A stretch of DNA of 64,000 nucleotides from Streptomyces canus. Its GTDB lineage: Bacteria; Actinomycetota; Actinomycetes; Streptomycetales; Streptomycetaceae. Shown piece after piece: positions 18,101-25,689 of the stretch. Numbering within the stretch: the first letter of the stretch is position 1; every line of letters begins with the position of its first letter. Location of the stretch: contig NZ_KQ948657.1 in the NCBI RefSeq assembly GCF_001514145.1, forward strand, positions 716,323-780,322, written 5' to 3'. The translations under genes and the position numbers were made by a program. Under the pieces are notes generated by a model. It did no database searches. It worked only from the letters and a program-made list of their open reading frames with translations, and had not been told where the DNA came from.

Positions 18101-19532
18101 CACCGCCCTGCGCCAGGGCACGCATCAGGTCGACATCCAGGTGGCAGCCGGCCATCTGTACCTCTGGATCGACGGGGCGCAGGTGATGGACGCGACACCG
18201 ACGCTGACGTCCACCGCGCTCCTGGCCTTCTCCGGTGCCACCGGCGACAGCGCCGATGTGCAGACGGTGAGCGGCCCGGTCGTCAGCGAGGCGGCGCCCC
18301 CGGCGACGGAGCCGAAGGCGACGACCTCGCTCCATCTGACCGCCCCGAGCACGGGTGTCCCGGGCCGGCCGCTGACCGTTGCCGGCACCTTGACCTCGTC
18401 CGTGGCGCTTCCCGCAGGTCAGGTCGCGCACATCACGCGGAACGGAACGGCACTGCCCGACGTGACGACGAAGGCGGACGGTTCCTTCACCTTCAGCGAC
18501 ACCCCGCCGGCAGAGGGCACTTACACCTACGCCGCAAGCTACGCGGGGGACGACACACACGAGACGGCGAGTGCCACGAGCCTCAGCCAGGTGTCCAAGC
18601 TGGCCACCTCGGTCACGCTGGCGGCCCCGGCCACGGCCACCCGCGCGCAGAAGCTCACCGTGACCGGCACGCTCTCCGGCTCGCCCTTCGCCACCGGTGG
18701 GGTCGTCAAGGTGACCAAGACCGACCTCGCACACCCGTCCGGCGTCGCACTCGCCGACGCGAAGGTCGCCGCGAACGGTTCGTTCACGTTCACGGACACC
18801 CCGCAGATCGGCGGCGCCAACACCTACAAGGTGGCCTACGGCGGCGACATCTCACACAAGCCGGGCAGCAGCACCGCCACCACACAGGTGTCCCGGGCTG
18901 CGGCGTCCGTGACCATCACCACCGACCACTCGACCTACAACTACGGCCAGACCGCGAAGATCACCGCTCACCTCGGTACGACGTACAACAGCCGTACGGT
19001 GGCGATCTACGCCAAGCCGTTCGGCGGCACGTCGGTCCTGGTGAAGTCGGGCACGGTGGACTCCCACGGCAACCTGACGGCGTCCTACAAGCTCTCCCGC
19101 AACACCACGCTCAGCGCGGTGTTCGCCGGCGACTACCGGTACGCCCCGAAGACCGCCGCCCGGACTGTGCACTCCCACGTGCGGATCTCGGAGAAGCTGT
19201 CCGGCTACTACACGAGCACGCACTACGGCAGCACGCTCTACCGCGTGTACCACCACACCGCCAAGGAGCAACTCGACGCCACCGTCACACCCAACAAGGC
19301 CGGCCAGTGCATCAAGTTCCGAGTGCAGCGGTACTACAGCGGTGCCTGGCACACGCAGACCACCACTCCCTGCGCAGCCCTCAGTTCCGCCAGCGCCGGC
19401 CGCCACAAGATGGCTCTCACCAGGTCCGTCAACAGCAGGTTCCGCATCGCCGCGGAGTACGTCCACAGCAGTAGGGACAACACCAACCTCAGCACCTGGG
19501 GGGCCTGGCAGTACTTCACCGTCAGGCAGTGA
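15108..19532 (+). CDS. large secreted beta-propeller / ASH-like / Ig-like repeat protein
   Basis: 1474 residues from TTG 15108, chosen because AGAGGGGGG ends 7 nt upstream; ATG 15123 is the alternative. A signal peptide (RRRTWLLSVV... to about residue 46, SAQA) is followed by a PQQ-like beta-propeller (about 50-540) with YAQPLV, LYGLD and VYVGTRDGVLYGFG blade pieces. Three domains beginning LDFGQVGVGSS, LDFGEVPTGS and LDFGQVPIGS (from ~545, 645 and 755) are of the choice-of-anchor D/ASH type. A lectin-like beta-sandwich (~870-1060) and Ig-like repeats (~1068-1330) come next, then a C-terminal domain with two Cys. No sortase motif or membrane anchor is seen. Context suggests surface or matrix binding of the neighbouring locus's glycan; this is inference. 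Confidence 0.85.
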   Translation: MPGFSMPARGGRHRSRRRTWLLSVVAAATAALIGTTISLVASSAQADQTTQGIDNLRTNWDQNESGLSPAVVQSSAFGRLFATKLDGQIYAQPLVLGDQVIAVTESNTLYGLDRTTGAIEWSKNYGPAWPASAIGCGDLVPNVGATATPVYDSATDSLYFTTKIDDGTSTHRHPKWLMHAVDPASGAERAGWPVTIAGSPVNDPGNEFDAFYEQQRPGLLLMDGVVYAGFGGHCDAWPYRGYVVGVSTTGHSITSMWASVTGASTGGAGIWQSGGGLVSDGSGRIFFSTGNGISPAPGPGKTVQGTLAESVVRLQVNADNSLSTADFFSPSDAATLDLTDQDISSGAPMALPDGFGTSEHPHLLIQQGKDGRIFLLDRDNLGGMGQGPQGGDAAVSVSGPYQGMWGHPAFWGGDGGYVYVVGNQGPLRALKYGVRNGGTPALTLTGQSQDTFGYTSGSPLVTSDGTDESSALVWMTSASNASGADGTLRAYSPTPDGNGHLQLLWSAPIGTATKFSTPTAERGKVYVGTRDGVLYGFGSPARTALTAASLDFGQVGVGSSDAADMKLTATQDVSITGLKASGAFSVDPSAVPTPEQPTALAADATLDVPISFAPTATGGINGTLTANLSDGQKLVFALHGVGTRPGLGAAPAALDFGEVPTGSTSTLNLQITNTGTEPETIDSVDSPGGAFSTSGLPSAGTVVPAGGSFVLSVTYTPTDDQEDSDALVVSSSGGGDTHTLSVPVSATAITGQGHLEFSTSSLDFGQVPIGSSRSLSFTITNTGNIPVTVTKAKAPTGDFNSPVQLSEGLIIGPEQTAVQSVTFTPRSAADLSAFYEVTGTGTDTNGNAQGAMYVPVKGTGTGTATSTSADDGLWQTNGSAVPADGGGVQLTPATSNQAGTAVYTKPLRTDGLRATFTAKFGPGSGGKGMTLSLLDPAQNSASALGGTGDGLGIAGRPGTVIALATGYNPTLQAQNFVGVGRSSADSSAIDYQSVIPLGTALRQGTHQVDIQVAAGHLYLWIDGAQVMDATPTLTSTALLAFSGATGDSADVQTVSGPVVSEAAPPATEPKATTSLHLTAPSTGVPGRPLTVAGTLTSSVALPAGQVAHITRNGTALPDVTTKADGSFTFSDTPPAEGTYTYAASYAGDDTHETASATSLSQVSKLATSVTLAAPATATRAQKLTVTGTLSGSPFATGGVVKVTKTDLAHPSGVALADAKVAANGSFTFTDTPQIGGANTYKVAYGGDISHKPGSSTATTQVSRAAASVTITTDHSTYNYGQTAKITAHLGTTYNSRTVAIYAKPFGGTSVLVKSGTVDSHGNLTASYKLSRNTTLSAVFAGDYRYAPKTAARTVHSHVRISEKLSGYYTSTHYGSTLYRVYHHTAKEQLDATVTPNKAGQCIKFRVQRYYSGAWHTQTTTPCAALSSASAGRHKMALTRSVNSRFRIAAEYVHSSRDNTNLSTWGAWQYFTVRQ

Positions 19533-19555
19533 GCACGACCGCGACCCGGCTGAAC

Positions 19556-19589
19556 GGCCCCGCCCTCGGACAACACCGAGGGCGGGGCC
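19556..19589. terminator. bidirectional terminator
   Basis: A perfect 14-bp stem (19556-19569 with 19576-19589) with a 6-nt loop lies between the convergent stops of the large secreted-protein gene (plus) and truA (minus). Confidence 0.8.
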
Positions 19590-19619
19590 GCGTTCTCCGG
19601 TCCTGTGCCGGCAGCCGGT

Positions 19620-20474
19620 TCAGCGCCCGGCCGCCGGCAACGACCGCCTGTTCCGCGCCTCCTTGTTCCGCGCCGCCAGCAACTCGTCCGCCGGATAGCC
19701 GACCTCCTCCAAGGTCAGCCCGTGCGGCCGTACGACATGGACGGCGCTGTCCCGGACACCCGCGTCCAGCACCTTCCGCGGCCACTCCACACCCCGGTGC
19801 CCGTCCCCCACGAACAGCAGTGCGCCCACCATCGACCGCACCTGGTTGTGGCAGAAGGCGTCGGCCCGGACCTCGATCTCGACGACCCCGTCCGCCCGCC
19901 GCCGCACCCCGAAGCCGAGGATCTCGCGGATCGTCGTCGCTCCCTCACGCTTCTTCGCGTACGCCGCGAAGTCGTGCTCCCCGACGAGGGACTTGGCGGC
20001 GGCGTCCATGGCGGCGACGTCCAACTCCCAGTCGTGCCACAGCACATGGTTGCGCAGCAGTGGATCGACGCCACCGGGCCGGTCACCCACCCGGTAGACG
20101 TACCGCCGCCACAGAGCGGCGAACCGGGCATTGAACCCAGCCGGAGCCTCCCGCAAGGACCACACCCGCACATCCTTCGGCAACCGCCCCGCCAGCCGCT
20201 TCAGCAGCTTCTCCCGATGCTCCCCCCACAGCCCCTCCGGCAGATCCACATGCGCCACCTGCCCCCGCGCATGCACCCCGGCATCGGTCCGCCCGGCCAC
20301 GGTCAGTTCGTACGTCACGTCCCTCGACCGTGTCACCGTCCGCAGCGCGTCCTCGATCTCACCCTGCACGGTCCGCCGTCCCCCGGCCTGCTTGGCCCAT
20401 CCGGAGAACTCGGTTCCGTCGTAGGAGAGGTCGAGGCGGACACGGACGTAACCGGGCTGTACTTCGTCGCTCAC
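19620..20474 (-). CDS. truA: tRNA pseudouridine(38-40) synthase TruA
   Basis: 284 residues. It isomerises uridines 38-40 in the tRNA anticodon arm. Family hallmarks are [16 protein letters not shown] near the N-terminus and the catalytic aspartate D64 in [16 protein letters not shown], plus the [14 protein letters not shown] block. Start ATG 20474 gives [16 protein letters not shown]. It commonly follows rpoA-rplQ in actinobacteria; here one secreted-protein gene intervenes. Confidence 0.95.
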   Translation of the reverse strand: MSDEVQPGYVRVRLDLSYDGTEFSGWAKQAGGRRTVQGEIEDALRTVTRSRDVTYELTVAGRTDAGVHARGQVAHVDLPEGLWGEHREKLLKRLAGRLPKDVRVWSLREAPAGFNARFAALWRRYVYRVGDRPGGVDPLLRNHVLWHDWELDVAAMDAAAKSLVGEHDFAAYAKKREGATTIREILGFGVRRRADGVVEIEVRADAFCHNQVRSMVGALLFVGDGHRGVEWPRKVLDAGVRDSAVHVVRPHGLTLEEVGYPADELLAARNKEARNRRSLPAAGR

Positions 20475-20500
20475 CCCTGGATCCTCTCAGGAACGCGAGA

Positions 20501-20526
20501 CGGGCCCGCCCCGAGGGGCGGACCCG
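20501..20526 (-). terminator. hairpin between secreted-protein gene and truA
   Basis: CCGCCCC (20506-20512) pairs with GGGGCGG (20515-20521) around a 2-base spacer, and outer CGGG/CCCG adds pairs across one mismatch. It sits 23 nt after the stop at 20549 and before truA. Confidence 0.6.
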
Positions 20527-20548
20527 CTGTGCCGGACGTGCAGGACGA

Positions 20549-21970
20549 TCAGTACCGGCCCCTCGGGTTCAGCACGATCTCGCCGGCGTCGTTCGCCGGA
20601 TTGCCCTCGTTCGGCATCGTGTACGCGAAGAACGCCCGGCCGGTGGCGTTCTTGATCACCTCGTCGACGCGGAGACCGAAGGTGAAGGTGCGGGATGCGT
20701 CCTCCAGGATCGGTGTGTCGATGTTGCAGAGGTAGTCGCCCTCGGCGCCCTCCCAGTCGGCGGCCCGGCAGGCCTCGGGAGCCGTGGTGGTCGTGATCCC
20801 GGGGGGAAGGTCCACCCAGAAGGAGATCGGCTCGCCGCCGGAGCGGAGCAGGGCCAGCCAGGCGGGGCCGTGGTTGGCGAAGCCGACGTCCACCGACACC
20901 GTCTGGCCCTTGCGGGCCCGCAGCCGCTCACCGGTCAGGTCGAGGTCGAAGGTGTTCGTCGTCGGGAAGTCCGTCTCCGCGTACTGCGTGTAGCCCGCCG
21001 GATCGGCGTCCGGCAGCCGCACCAGCCCCAGCTCCGGCCCGGTACCCGGCTGGTAGTCGCCCTCGGCCAGCAGGTCCGCCACCCGGTCGGCGGGCACCGC
21101 GCTGAAGCTGTAGGACATCGAGTCGTAGAGCGCGAAGCCGGCCGTCCCGATCGGGAAGGGGGCACTCAGCCCGTAGGTCGCCCCTGCGGCGAACTCGCTG
21201 TCGAAGGCGCACAGCGCCGTGGACCACCCGCGCAGATCGTCGGGGTCACGTGGGTCGTACCAGCAGTTGCCGAAGGTGCTGGGGAAGGAGAGGCCCCGGG
21301 TGCCGGAGACCCGCAGCACGACGCCCTTGCCACCCAGACCGCCCTGGTTGCGGAAGCTCAGCGGTGCCTGGAAGGTGTCGCCGGCCCGGAAGCCCTCCGG
21401 CTCGCCCAGCTGCTTCATCCGCAGCTCGGGGCCGCCGACCAGTACGTCCACCGTGTGCCCGGTGAAGGCCAGCCCCTCGCCCGCGGCGGTGACGGAGATG
21501 GTGCCGAGGTCGCCCGCTGCGCTCTCGTCGGTCACGTCGAGACGGATACCGCCGAGGTCGTTGTAGTCCTGGCCGGCGTAGATCTCGGAGCGGCTGCAGG
21601 TGGCGACCAGGCCGTCGACGGAGCAGCCCTGCCAGCCGCCGAGGCGGGAGAAGTCCACCGCGGCGACACCGGCCAGGGAGCTGGCGTCCACGGTGACCGT
21701 GTACTCGCCGTTGTGGATCGGCCAGATGATTCCTTCATCGTCCGGTACGGCCTCGCCGGGCGCCCGGAGTCCGAGTTCGATCTGCGGCTCACCCGGCTCA
21801 CCGGGTTCACCGGGATCCGGCTGCAGCGAGAGGTTCACGCTGTCGGGTCCGACGACGGACACCGGCAGTAATTCCTCCTGGGCGCCGGCCGGAGCGGCGA
21901 GCGCCGTACCGGCCAGCGCGGCGAGCGCGAAGGCGGAGATGGTGCGCCGCACAGCGGCGAGAGACGTCAT
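20549..21970 (-). CDS. secreted protein of unknown function with Gly-Glu-Pro tract
   Basis: 473 residues from ATG at 21970 (GGGGG four bases upstream; the ATG at 22027 adds 19 residues). A clear signal peptide (FALAALAGTALAAPAGAQ) is followed by a short collagen-like DPGEPGEPGEP tract near residues 52-62. A beta-rich region with repeated paired Cys (GCSVDGLVATC, NCWYDP, TALC, EACRA, YLCN) follows. The FGLRVDEVI and VSVDVGFANHGPAW stretches resemble the immunoglobulin-like or DUF11-like modules of actinobacterial wall proteins. No anchor or enzyme motif is seen. Flanked by hairpins on both sides, so it is probably a single-gene unit inserted between rplQ and truA. Confidence 0.75.
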   Translation of the reverse strand: MTSLAAVRRTISAFALAALAGTALAAPAGAQEELLPVSVVGPDSVNLSLQPDPGEPGEPGEPQIELGLRAPGEAVPDDEGIIWPIHNGEYTVTVDASSLAGVAAVDFSRLGGWQGCSVDGLVATCSRSEIYAGQDYNDLGGIRLDVTDESAAGDLGTISVTAAGEGLAFTGHTVDVLVGGPELRMKQLGEPEGFRAGDTFQAPLSFRNQGGLGGKGVVLRVSGTRGLSFPSTFGNCWYDPRDPDDLRGWSTALCAFDSEFAAGATYGLSAPFPIGTAGFALYDSMSYSFSAVPADRVADLLAEGDYQPGTGPELGLVRLPDADPAGYTQYAETDFPTTNTFDLDLTGERLRARKGQTVSVDVGFANHGPAWLALLRSGGEPISFWVDLPPGITTTTAPEACRAADWEGAEGDYLCNIDTPILEDASRTFTFGLRVDEVIKNATGRAFFAYTMPNEGNPANDAGEIVLNPRGRY

Positions 21971-22076
21971 GGGACCCCCGTAAGTCAGACATCTGGCGCG
22001 CCTCCCGGATCGGCGACGCGTATGCATGACCTATGAGTCCGCTGTGAGGTTGCCCTCTCGCCCCCGCACAACGCGA

Positions 22077-22107
22077 ACGGGCCCGCCCCTTGAAGGGGCG
22101 GGCCCGT
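22077..22107 (-). terminator. rplQ terminator
   Basis: A perfect 13-bp GC stem (22077-22089 with 22095-22107) with loop TTGAA lies 16 nt after the rplQ stop. It probably closes the alpha operon. Confidence 0.8.
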
Positions 22108-22122
22108 CACAACGCGGAAGCG

Positions 22123-22632
22123 TCAGGCGTCCTTGGACTCCTCGGCGGCGTCCTCGGCCTCGTCGGCCTTGGTCGTGTCGACCTTGGTCTCCTCGGCAGC
22201 CGGAGCAGCCTCGGCGTCCTTGGCGGCACGCTTGGTGGCGGCCTCGGCCTCACCCGTCGCAGCCTGCGCGACCGTCAGCGCCTCGACCAGCTCGATGACA
22301 GCCATGGGCGCGTTGTCGCCACGGCGGTTACCGATCTTGGTGATGCGGGTGTAGCCACCGGGGCGGTTCTCGTAGCGCGGGCCGATCTCGGTGAAGAGCG
22401 TGTGGACGACGCTCTTGTCCGTGATCACCTGGAGCACCTGACGGCGGTTGTGAAGGTCACCCTTCTTCGCCTTGGTGACCAGACGCTCGGCGTACGGACG
22501 CAGCTTGCGCGCCTTCGCCTCGGTGGTGGTGATACGGCCGTGCTCGAAGAGGCTCTTCGCGAGGTTCGCGAGGAGCAGCTTCTCGTGCGCGGCGCTGCCG
22601 CCCAGACGGGCACCCTTGGTGGGCTTCGGCAT
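22123..22632 (-). CDS. rplQ: 50S ribosomal protein L17 (bL17)
   Basis: 169 residues. The N-terminal ~115 residues ([25 protein letters not shown], then [10 protein letters not shown] and [22 protein letters not shown]) are typical L17. A ~50-residue Ala/Glu/Lys-rich tail makes it longer than the E. coli protein (127), as in other actinobacteria. It is the last gene of the alpha operon, 188 nt downstream of rpoA with a hairpin in between. Confidence 0.97.
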   Translation of the reverse strand: MPKPTKGARLGGSAAHEKLLLANLAKSLFEHGRITTTEAKARKLRPYAERLVTKAKKGDLHNRRQVLQVITDKSVVHTLFTEIGPRYENRPGGYTRITKIGNRRGDNAPMAVIELVEALTVAQAATGEAEAATKRAAKDAEAAPAAEETKVDTTKADEAEDAAEESKDA

Positions 22633-22711
22633 GGTGTCTCTCCTAGGTGTCTGCCCCGGCCGTATCAGGTACCGAGGTCAGTATCCGAGCGAGCGGGTTG
22701 CTCGTCGGAGA

Positions 22712-22734
22712 CCCGCGCCCCAAAGGGGCGCGGG
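22712..22734 (-). terminator. hairpin between rpoA and rplQ
   Basis: A 10-bp stem (22712-22721 with 22725-22734) with loop AAA lies in the 188-nt gap. It may act as an attenuator or stabilise rpoA mRNA; no U tract follows. Confidence 0.5.
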
Positions 22735-22820
22735 GCGGTGTCGATATGCGGCTACCGCCGCGCGAGCGCGACCAGCCACAACGGCCCCGCAGCCAAGGAC
22801 CGGCAGTCGGTCCCGAGCTC

Positions 22821-23843
22821 TTAGTACTGCTCGGTCTCGACGAACCCGGCGTCTGCGTCGTCGTCCGCGCCGAAGGCATCCGCGGCGGCGGTCGGGTCGA
22901 ATCCGGGCGGGCTGTCCTTGAGGGCCAGGCCCATGCCGGCCAGCTTCGCCTTGACCTCGTCGATGGACTTCGCACCGAAGTTGCGGATGTCCAGGAGGTC
23001 GGCCTCGGAGCGGGCGACGAGCTCACCCACGGAGTGGATGCCCTCACGCTTGAGGCAGTTGTACGACCGAACGGTGAGCTCGAGCTCCTCGATCGGCAGG
23101 GCGAGATCAGCGGCAAGGGCGGCGTCCGTCGGGGACGGGCCCATGTCGATGCCCTCGGCGTCGATGTTGAGCTCGCGCGCCAGACCGAACAGCTCGACCA
23201 GGGTCTTACCGGCCGACGCCATGGCGTCACGGGGACGCATGGCCTGCTTGGTCTCGACGTCGACGATCAGCTTGTCGAAGTCGGTGCGCTGCTCGACACG
23301 GGTCGCCTCGACCTTGTACGTGACCTTCAGCACGGGGCTGTAGATGGAGTCGACCGGGATACGGCCGATCTCCTGGCCCACCTGCTTGTTCTGCACGGCG
23401 GAGACGTAACCGCGGCCACGCTCGACCGTGAGCTCCATCTCCAGCTTGCCCTTGCCGTTGAGCGTGGCGAGGACGAGGTCGGGGTTGTGCACCTCGACAC
23501 CGGCCGGGGGCGCGATGTCGGCGGCGGTGACCAGACCCGGGCCCTGCTTGCGCAGGTACATCACGACCGGCTCGTCGTGCTCCGAGGAGACGACCAGCTG
23601 CTTGATGTTGAGGATCAGGTCGGTGACGTCCTCCTTGACGCCCGGCACGGTGGTGAACTCGTGCAGGACGCCGTCGATGCGGATGCTGGTGACAGCAGCG
23701 CCGGGGATCGACGAGAGGAGGGTGCGGCGGAGGGAGTTGCCGAGGGTGTAGCCGAAGCCCGGCTCCAGCGGCTCGATCACGAACCGGGAGCGGAATTCGT
23801 CGACGACCTCTTCGGTCAGTGACGGACGCTGAGCGATCAGCAT
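22821..23843 (-). CDS. rpoA: DNA-directed RNA polymerase subunit alpha
   Basis: 340 residues, the usual length in Streptomyces. The N-terminal domain (about 1-230), with [20 protein letters not shown], dimerises and nucleates RNA polymerase assembly. The C-terminal domain (about 250-320), with [20 protein letters not shown] and [16 protein letters not shown], contacts UP elements and activators. It follows rpsK with a 258-nt gap, large enough for its own promoter. Confidence 0.98.
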   Translation of the reverse strand: MLIAQRPSLTEEVVDEFRSRFVIEPLEPGFGYTLGNSLRRTLLSSIPGAAVTSIRIDGVLHEFTTVPGVKEDVTDLILNIKQLVVSSEHDEPVVMYLRKQGPGLVTAADIAPPAGVEVHNPDLVLATLNGKGKLEMELTVERGRGYVSAVQNKQVGQEIGRIPVDSIYSPVLKVTYKVEATRVEQRTDFDKLIVDVETKQAMRPRDAMASAGKTLVELFGLARELNIDAEGIDMGPSPTDAALAADLALPIEELELTVRSYNCLKREGIHSVGELVARSEADLLDIRNFGAKSIDEVKAKLAGMGLALKDSPPGFDPTAAADAFGADDDADAGFVETEQY

Positions 23844-23986
23844 GTGTGGATCAGATCCTTCTTTCGTGGACGCCCGCTATTTGACGCCCGACGGACCCGC
23901 ACCGGCGAAAGTGCGGGGTACTGCAAGGGTACGGGCGGCACCGCCCCGGAGAGCCGTACCGCCCGCAACCTCAAGACAACCTGGCC

Positions 23987-24021
23987 TCAGACGCGGCGGC
24001 GCTTGGGCGGACGGCAGCCGT
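23987..24021 (-). repeat. partial duplicate of the rpsK 3' end
   Basis: 35 nt match 24102-24136, the last codons and stop of rpsK, at 34 of 35 positions (single difference at 24005). The copy reads [14 protein letters not shown] in the same orientation, 115 nt downstream of the genuine end. Confidence 0.9.
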
Positions 24022-24030
24022 ACTGCGACA

Positions 24031-24050
24031 TGTGGGGGATAACCCCCACA
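24031..24050 (-). terminator. hairpin downstream of rpsK
   Basis: A perfect 8-bp stem (24031-24038 with 24043-24050) with loop ATAA lies 52 nt past the rpsK stop. It could terminate part of the S10-spc-alpha transcript before rpoA. Confidence 0.55.
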
Positions 24051-24101
24051 CCCCCAGCCGAAACCATCCGCGGCCAAGGCCTGCGCCAGACGCGGCCTGC
24101 G

Positions 24102-24506
24102 TCAGACGCGGCGGCGCTTCGGCGGACGGCAGCCGTTGTGCGGGGTCGGCGTGACGTCCTGGATCGAGCCGACCTCAAGGCCGGTGGCCTGGAGGGAGCG
24201 GATCGCGGTCTCACGGCCGGAGCCGGGACCCTTGACGAACACGTCCACCTTGCGCATGCCGTGCTCCTGCGCGCGGCGGGCGGCCGACTCGGCGGCCATC
24301 TGCGCGGCGAAGGGGGTGGACTTGCGCGAGCCCTTGAAGCCGACGTGGCCGGCGGAGGCCCAGGAGATCACGTTGCCCGAGGGGTCCGTGATCGAGACGA
24401 TCGTGTTGTTGAACGTGCTCTTGATGTGCGCGTGGCCGTGAGCGACGTTCTTCTTTTCCTTGCGGCGCACCTTCTTGGCAGCGCCCTGACGACCCTTGGG
24501 GGGCAT
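24102..24506 (-). CDS. rpsK: 30S ribosomal protein S11 (uS11)
   Basis: 134 residues, start [19 protein letters not shown]. Conserved S11 blocks are [30 protein letters not shown], and the C-terminal [17 protein letters not shown] that contacts 16S rRNA in the platform. It lies between rpsM and rpoA. As in Streptomyces generally, rpsD is not present after it. Confidence 0.97.
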   Translation of the reverse strand: MPPKGRQGAAKKVRRKEKKNVAHGHAHIKSTFNNTIVSITDPSGNVISWASAGHVGFKGSRKSTPFAAQMAAESAARRAQEHGMRKVDVFVKGPGSGRETAIRSLQATGLEVGSIQDVTPTPHNGCRPPKRRRV

Positions 24507-24575
24507 CTACTTCTCCTACGGGGAGGTGGTCGGTCCTACAGCGAAGACCGCTGATGAAGCGTTGTCCGCTGAGGA

Positions 24576-24956
24576 CTACTTCTTGCCCGGCTTCTTCTTG
24601 CCGGCGATGGCGCGACGCGGGCCCTTGCGGGTACGAGCGTTCGTGCTGGTGCGCTGACCACGGACGGGCAGACCACGGCGGTGCCGCAGACCCTGGTAGC
24701 AGCCGATCTCGACCTTGCGGCGGATGTCGGCCTGGATCTCGCGACGGAGGTCACCCTCGGTCTTGATGTTGTTGTCGACGTACTCACGAATCGCGACGAG
24801 CTGCTCCTCGGAGAGGTCGCGAACGCGGGTGTTCGGGTCGATGCCGGTCTCGGCCAGCGTGAGCTGGGACAGAGTGCGGCCGATACCGAACACGTAGGTC
24901 AGGGCGACCTCCACGCGCTTTTCGCGCGGGATGTCAACACCGGAAACGCGTGCCAT
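24576..24956 (-). CDS. rpsM: 30S ribosomal protein S13 (uS13)
   Basis: 126 residues, beginning [43 protein letters not shown] and the basic tail KKPGKK are the S13 head-domain signatures that contact the P-site tRNA and the intersubunit bridge. It is co-directional with rpmJ (184 nt upstream) and rpsK (69 nt downstream). Confidence 0.97.
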   Translation of the reverse strand: MARVSGVDIPREKRVEVALTYVFGIGRTLSQLTLAETGIDPNTRVRDLSEEQLVAIREYVDNNIKTEGDLRREIQADIRRKVEIGCYQGLRHRRGLPVRGQRTSTNARTRKGPRRAIAGKKKPGKK

Positions 24957-25140
24957 TCAATGGCTCCTGGTGATCTTCGGAGGTCTTCCGCAGAACCGGC
25001 TCCCAGCCGCCGTACCAGGTACGAACTGGGTCCCCGGCCTCCGAACCGGGGGTGTCAGACGAAGCACGTCTGGGCTCTGCGTATGAACTGTTCAACTTGC
25101 GTCGCGCGAAACTCTGCGAGAGCAGAGGGTCGGTCGTGCG

Positions 25141-25254
25141 TCAGCCCTGGCGCTGCTTGTGGCGCGGGTTCTCGCAAATGACCATGACCCGACCGTGACG
25201 GCGGATCACCCTGCACTTGTCGCAGATCTTCTTGACGCTCGGCTTGACCTTCAT
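25141..25254 (-). CDS. rpmJ: 50S ribosomal protein L36 (bL36), zinc-type
   Basis: 37 residues, found by reading the infA-rpsM gap: [14 protein letters not shown], then [21 protein letters not shown]11, C14, C27 and H32 form the zinc site, so this is the zinc-containing (C+) paralogue. Start ATG at 25254 and stop TGA at 25141. It is the expected neighbour of infA and rpsM. Confidence 0.97.
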   Translation of the reverse strand: MKVKPSVKKICDKCRVIRRHGRVMVICENPRHKQRQG

Positions 25255-25313
25255 GGGATTGAGGTTCTCCGGGTCAGTGCCACCACCCCGCCGCAGCGGG
25301 ATGCGGGCAAGAT

Positions 25314-25535
25314 CTACTTGTACCGGTAGACGATCCGGCCACGCGTCAGGTCGTACGGAGACAACTCCACCACGACCCGGTCGTCAGGGAGGATACGGAT
25401 GTAGTGCATACGCATCTTTCCGCTGATGTGAGCCAGGACCTGGTGGCCGTTCTGGAGCTCGACCTTGAACATGGCGTTCGGAAGAGACTCGACGACAGTG
25501 CCCTCGATCTCGATGGCACCTTGCTTCTTGGCCAC
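25314..25535 (-). CDS. infA: translation initiation factor IF-1
   Basis: 73 residues from GTG at 25535, giving (M)[15 protein letters not shown]. It is a single OB-fold protein that blocks the ribosomal A site during initiation. The block [20 protein letters not shown] and the ending [13 protein letters not shown] are diagnostic. The frame upstream to 25604 is not conserved and is discarded. It lies between map and rpmJ as usual in Gram-positive bacteria. Confidence 0.97.
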   Translation of the reverse strand: MAKKQGAIEIEGTVVESLPNAMFKVELQNGHQVLAHISGKMRMHYIRILPDDRVVVELSPYDLTRGRIVYRYK

Positions 25536-25689
25536 GCTTCGCCCTTCGAATCGACTACCTTGATCGACTCTCCTGCCTTTCCCCTGAGGGGCGCATGCGG
25601 ACATGCGGGTGCACGAGAGCCGACGAGTCAGTCTACGTCAGGCCACTCCGAAACACGAATCGAGGAAGGATGCCCGGGAACGTAGATCG

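Larger units (their letters stand above)
23844..24101 (-). promoter_or_regulatory. rpsK-rpoA intergenic region
   Basis: 258 nt without a gene. It holds a duplicate of the rpsK 3' end (23987-24021), a perfect hairpin (24031-24050) and probably an rpoA promoter. The apparent small ORF ending at 23987 is the duplicate tail and not a gene. Confidence 0.5.

Noticed and set aside
21780..21840. Short tandem repeat (GEP codons) as a possible CRISPR or VNTR
   Set aside because: The repeat is a 6-9-base codon repeat inside a coding sequence, far from CRISPR size, and has no spacers.
23987..24214. Possible small gene ending in an S11-like tail
   Set aside because: Only the last ~10 residues resemble S11; the rest is antisense-like and overlaps rpsK. 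It is a duplicated tail, not a gene.
24507..25313. Missing rpsD in the alpha operon as a deletion
   Set aside because: As I recall, Streptomyces normally encodes rpsD elsewhere, so its absence between rpsK and rpoA is expected.
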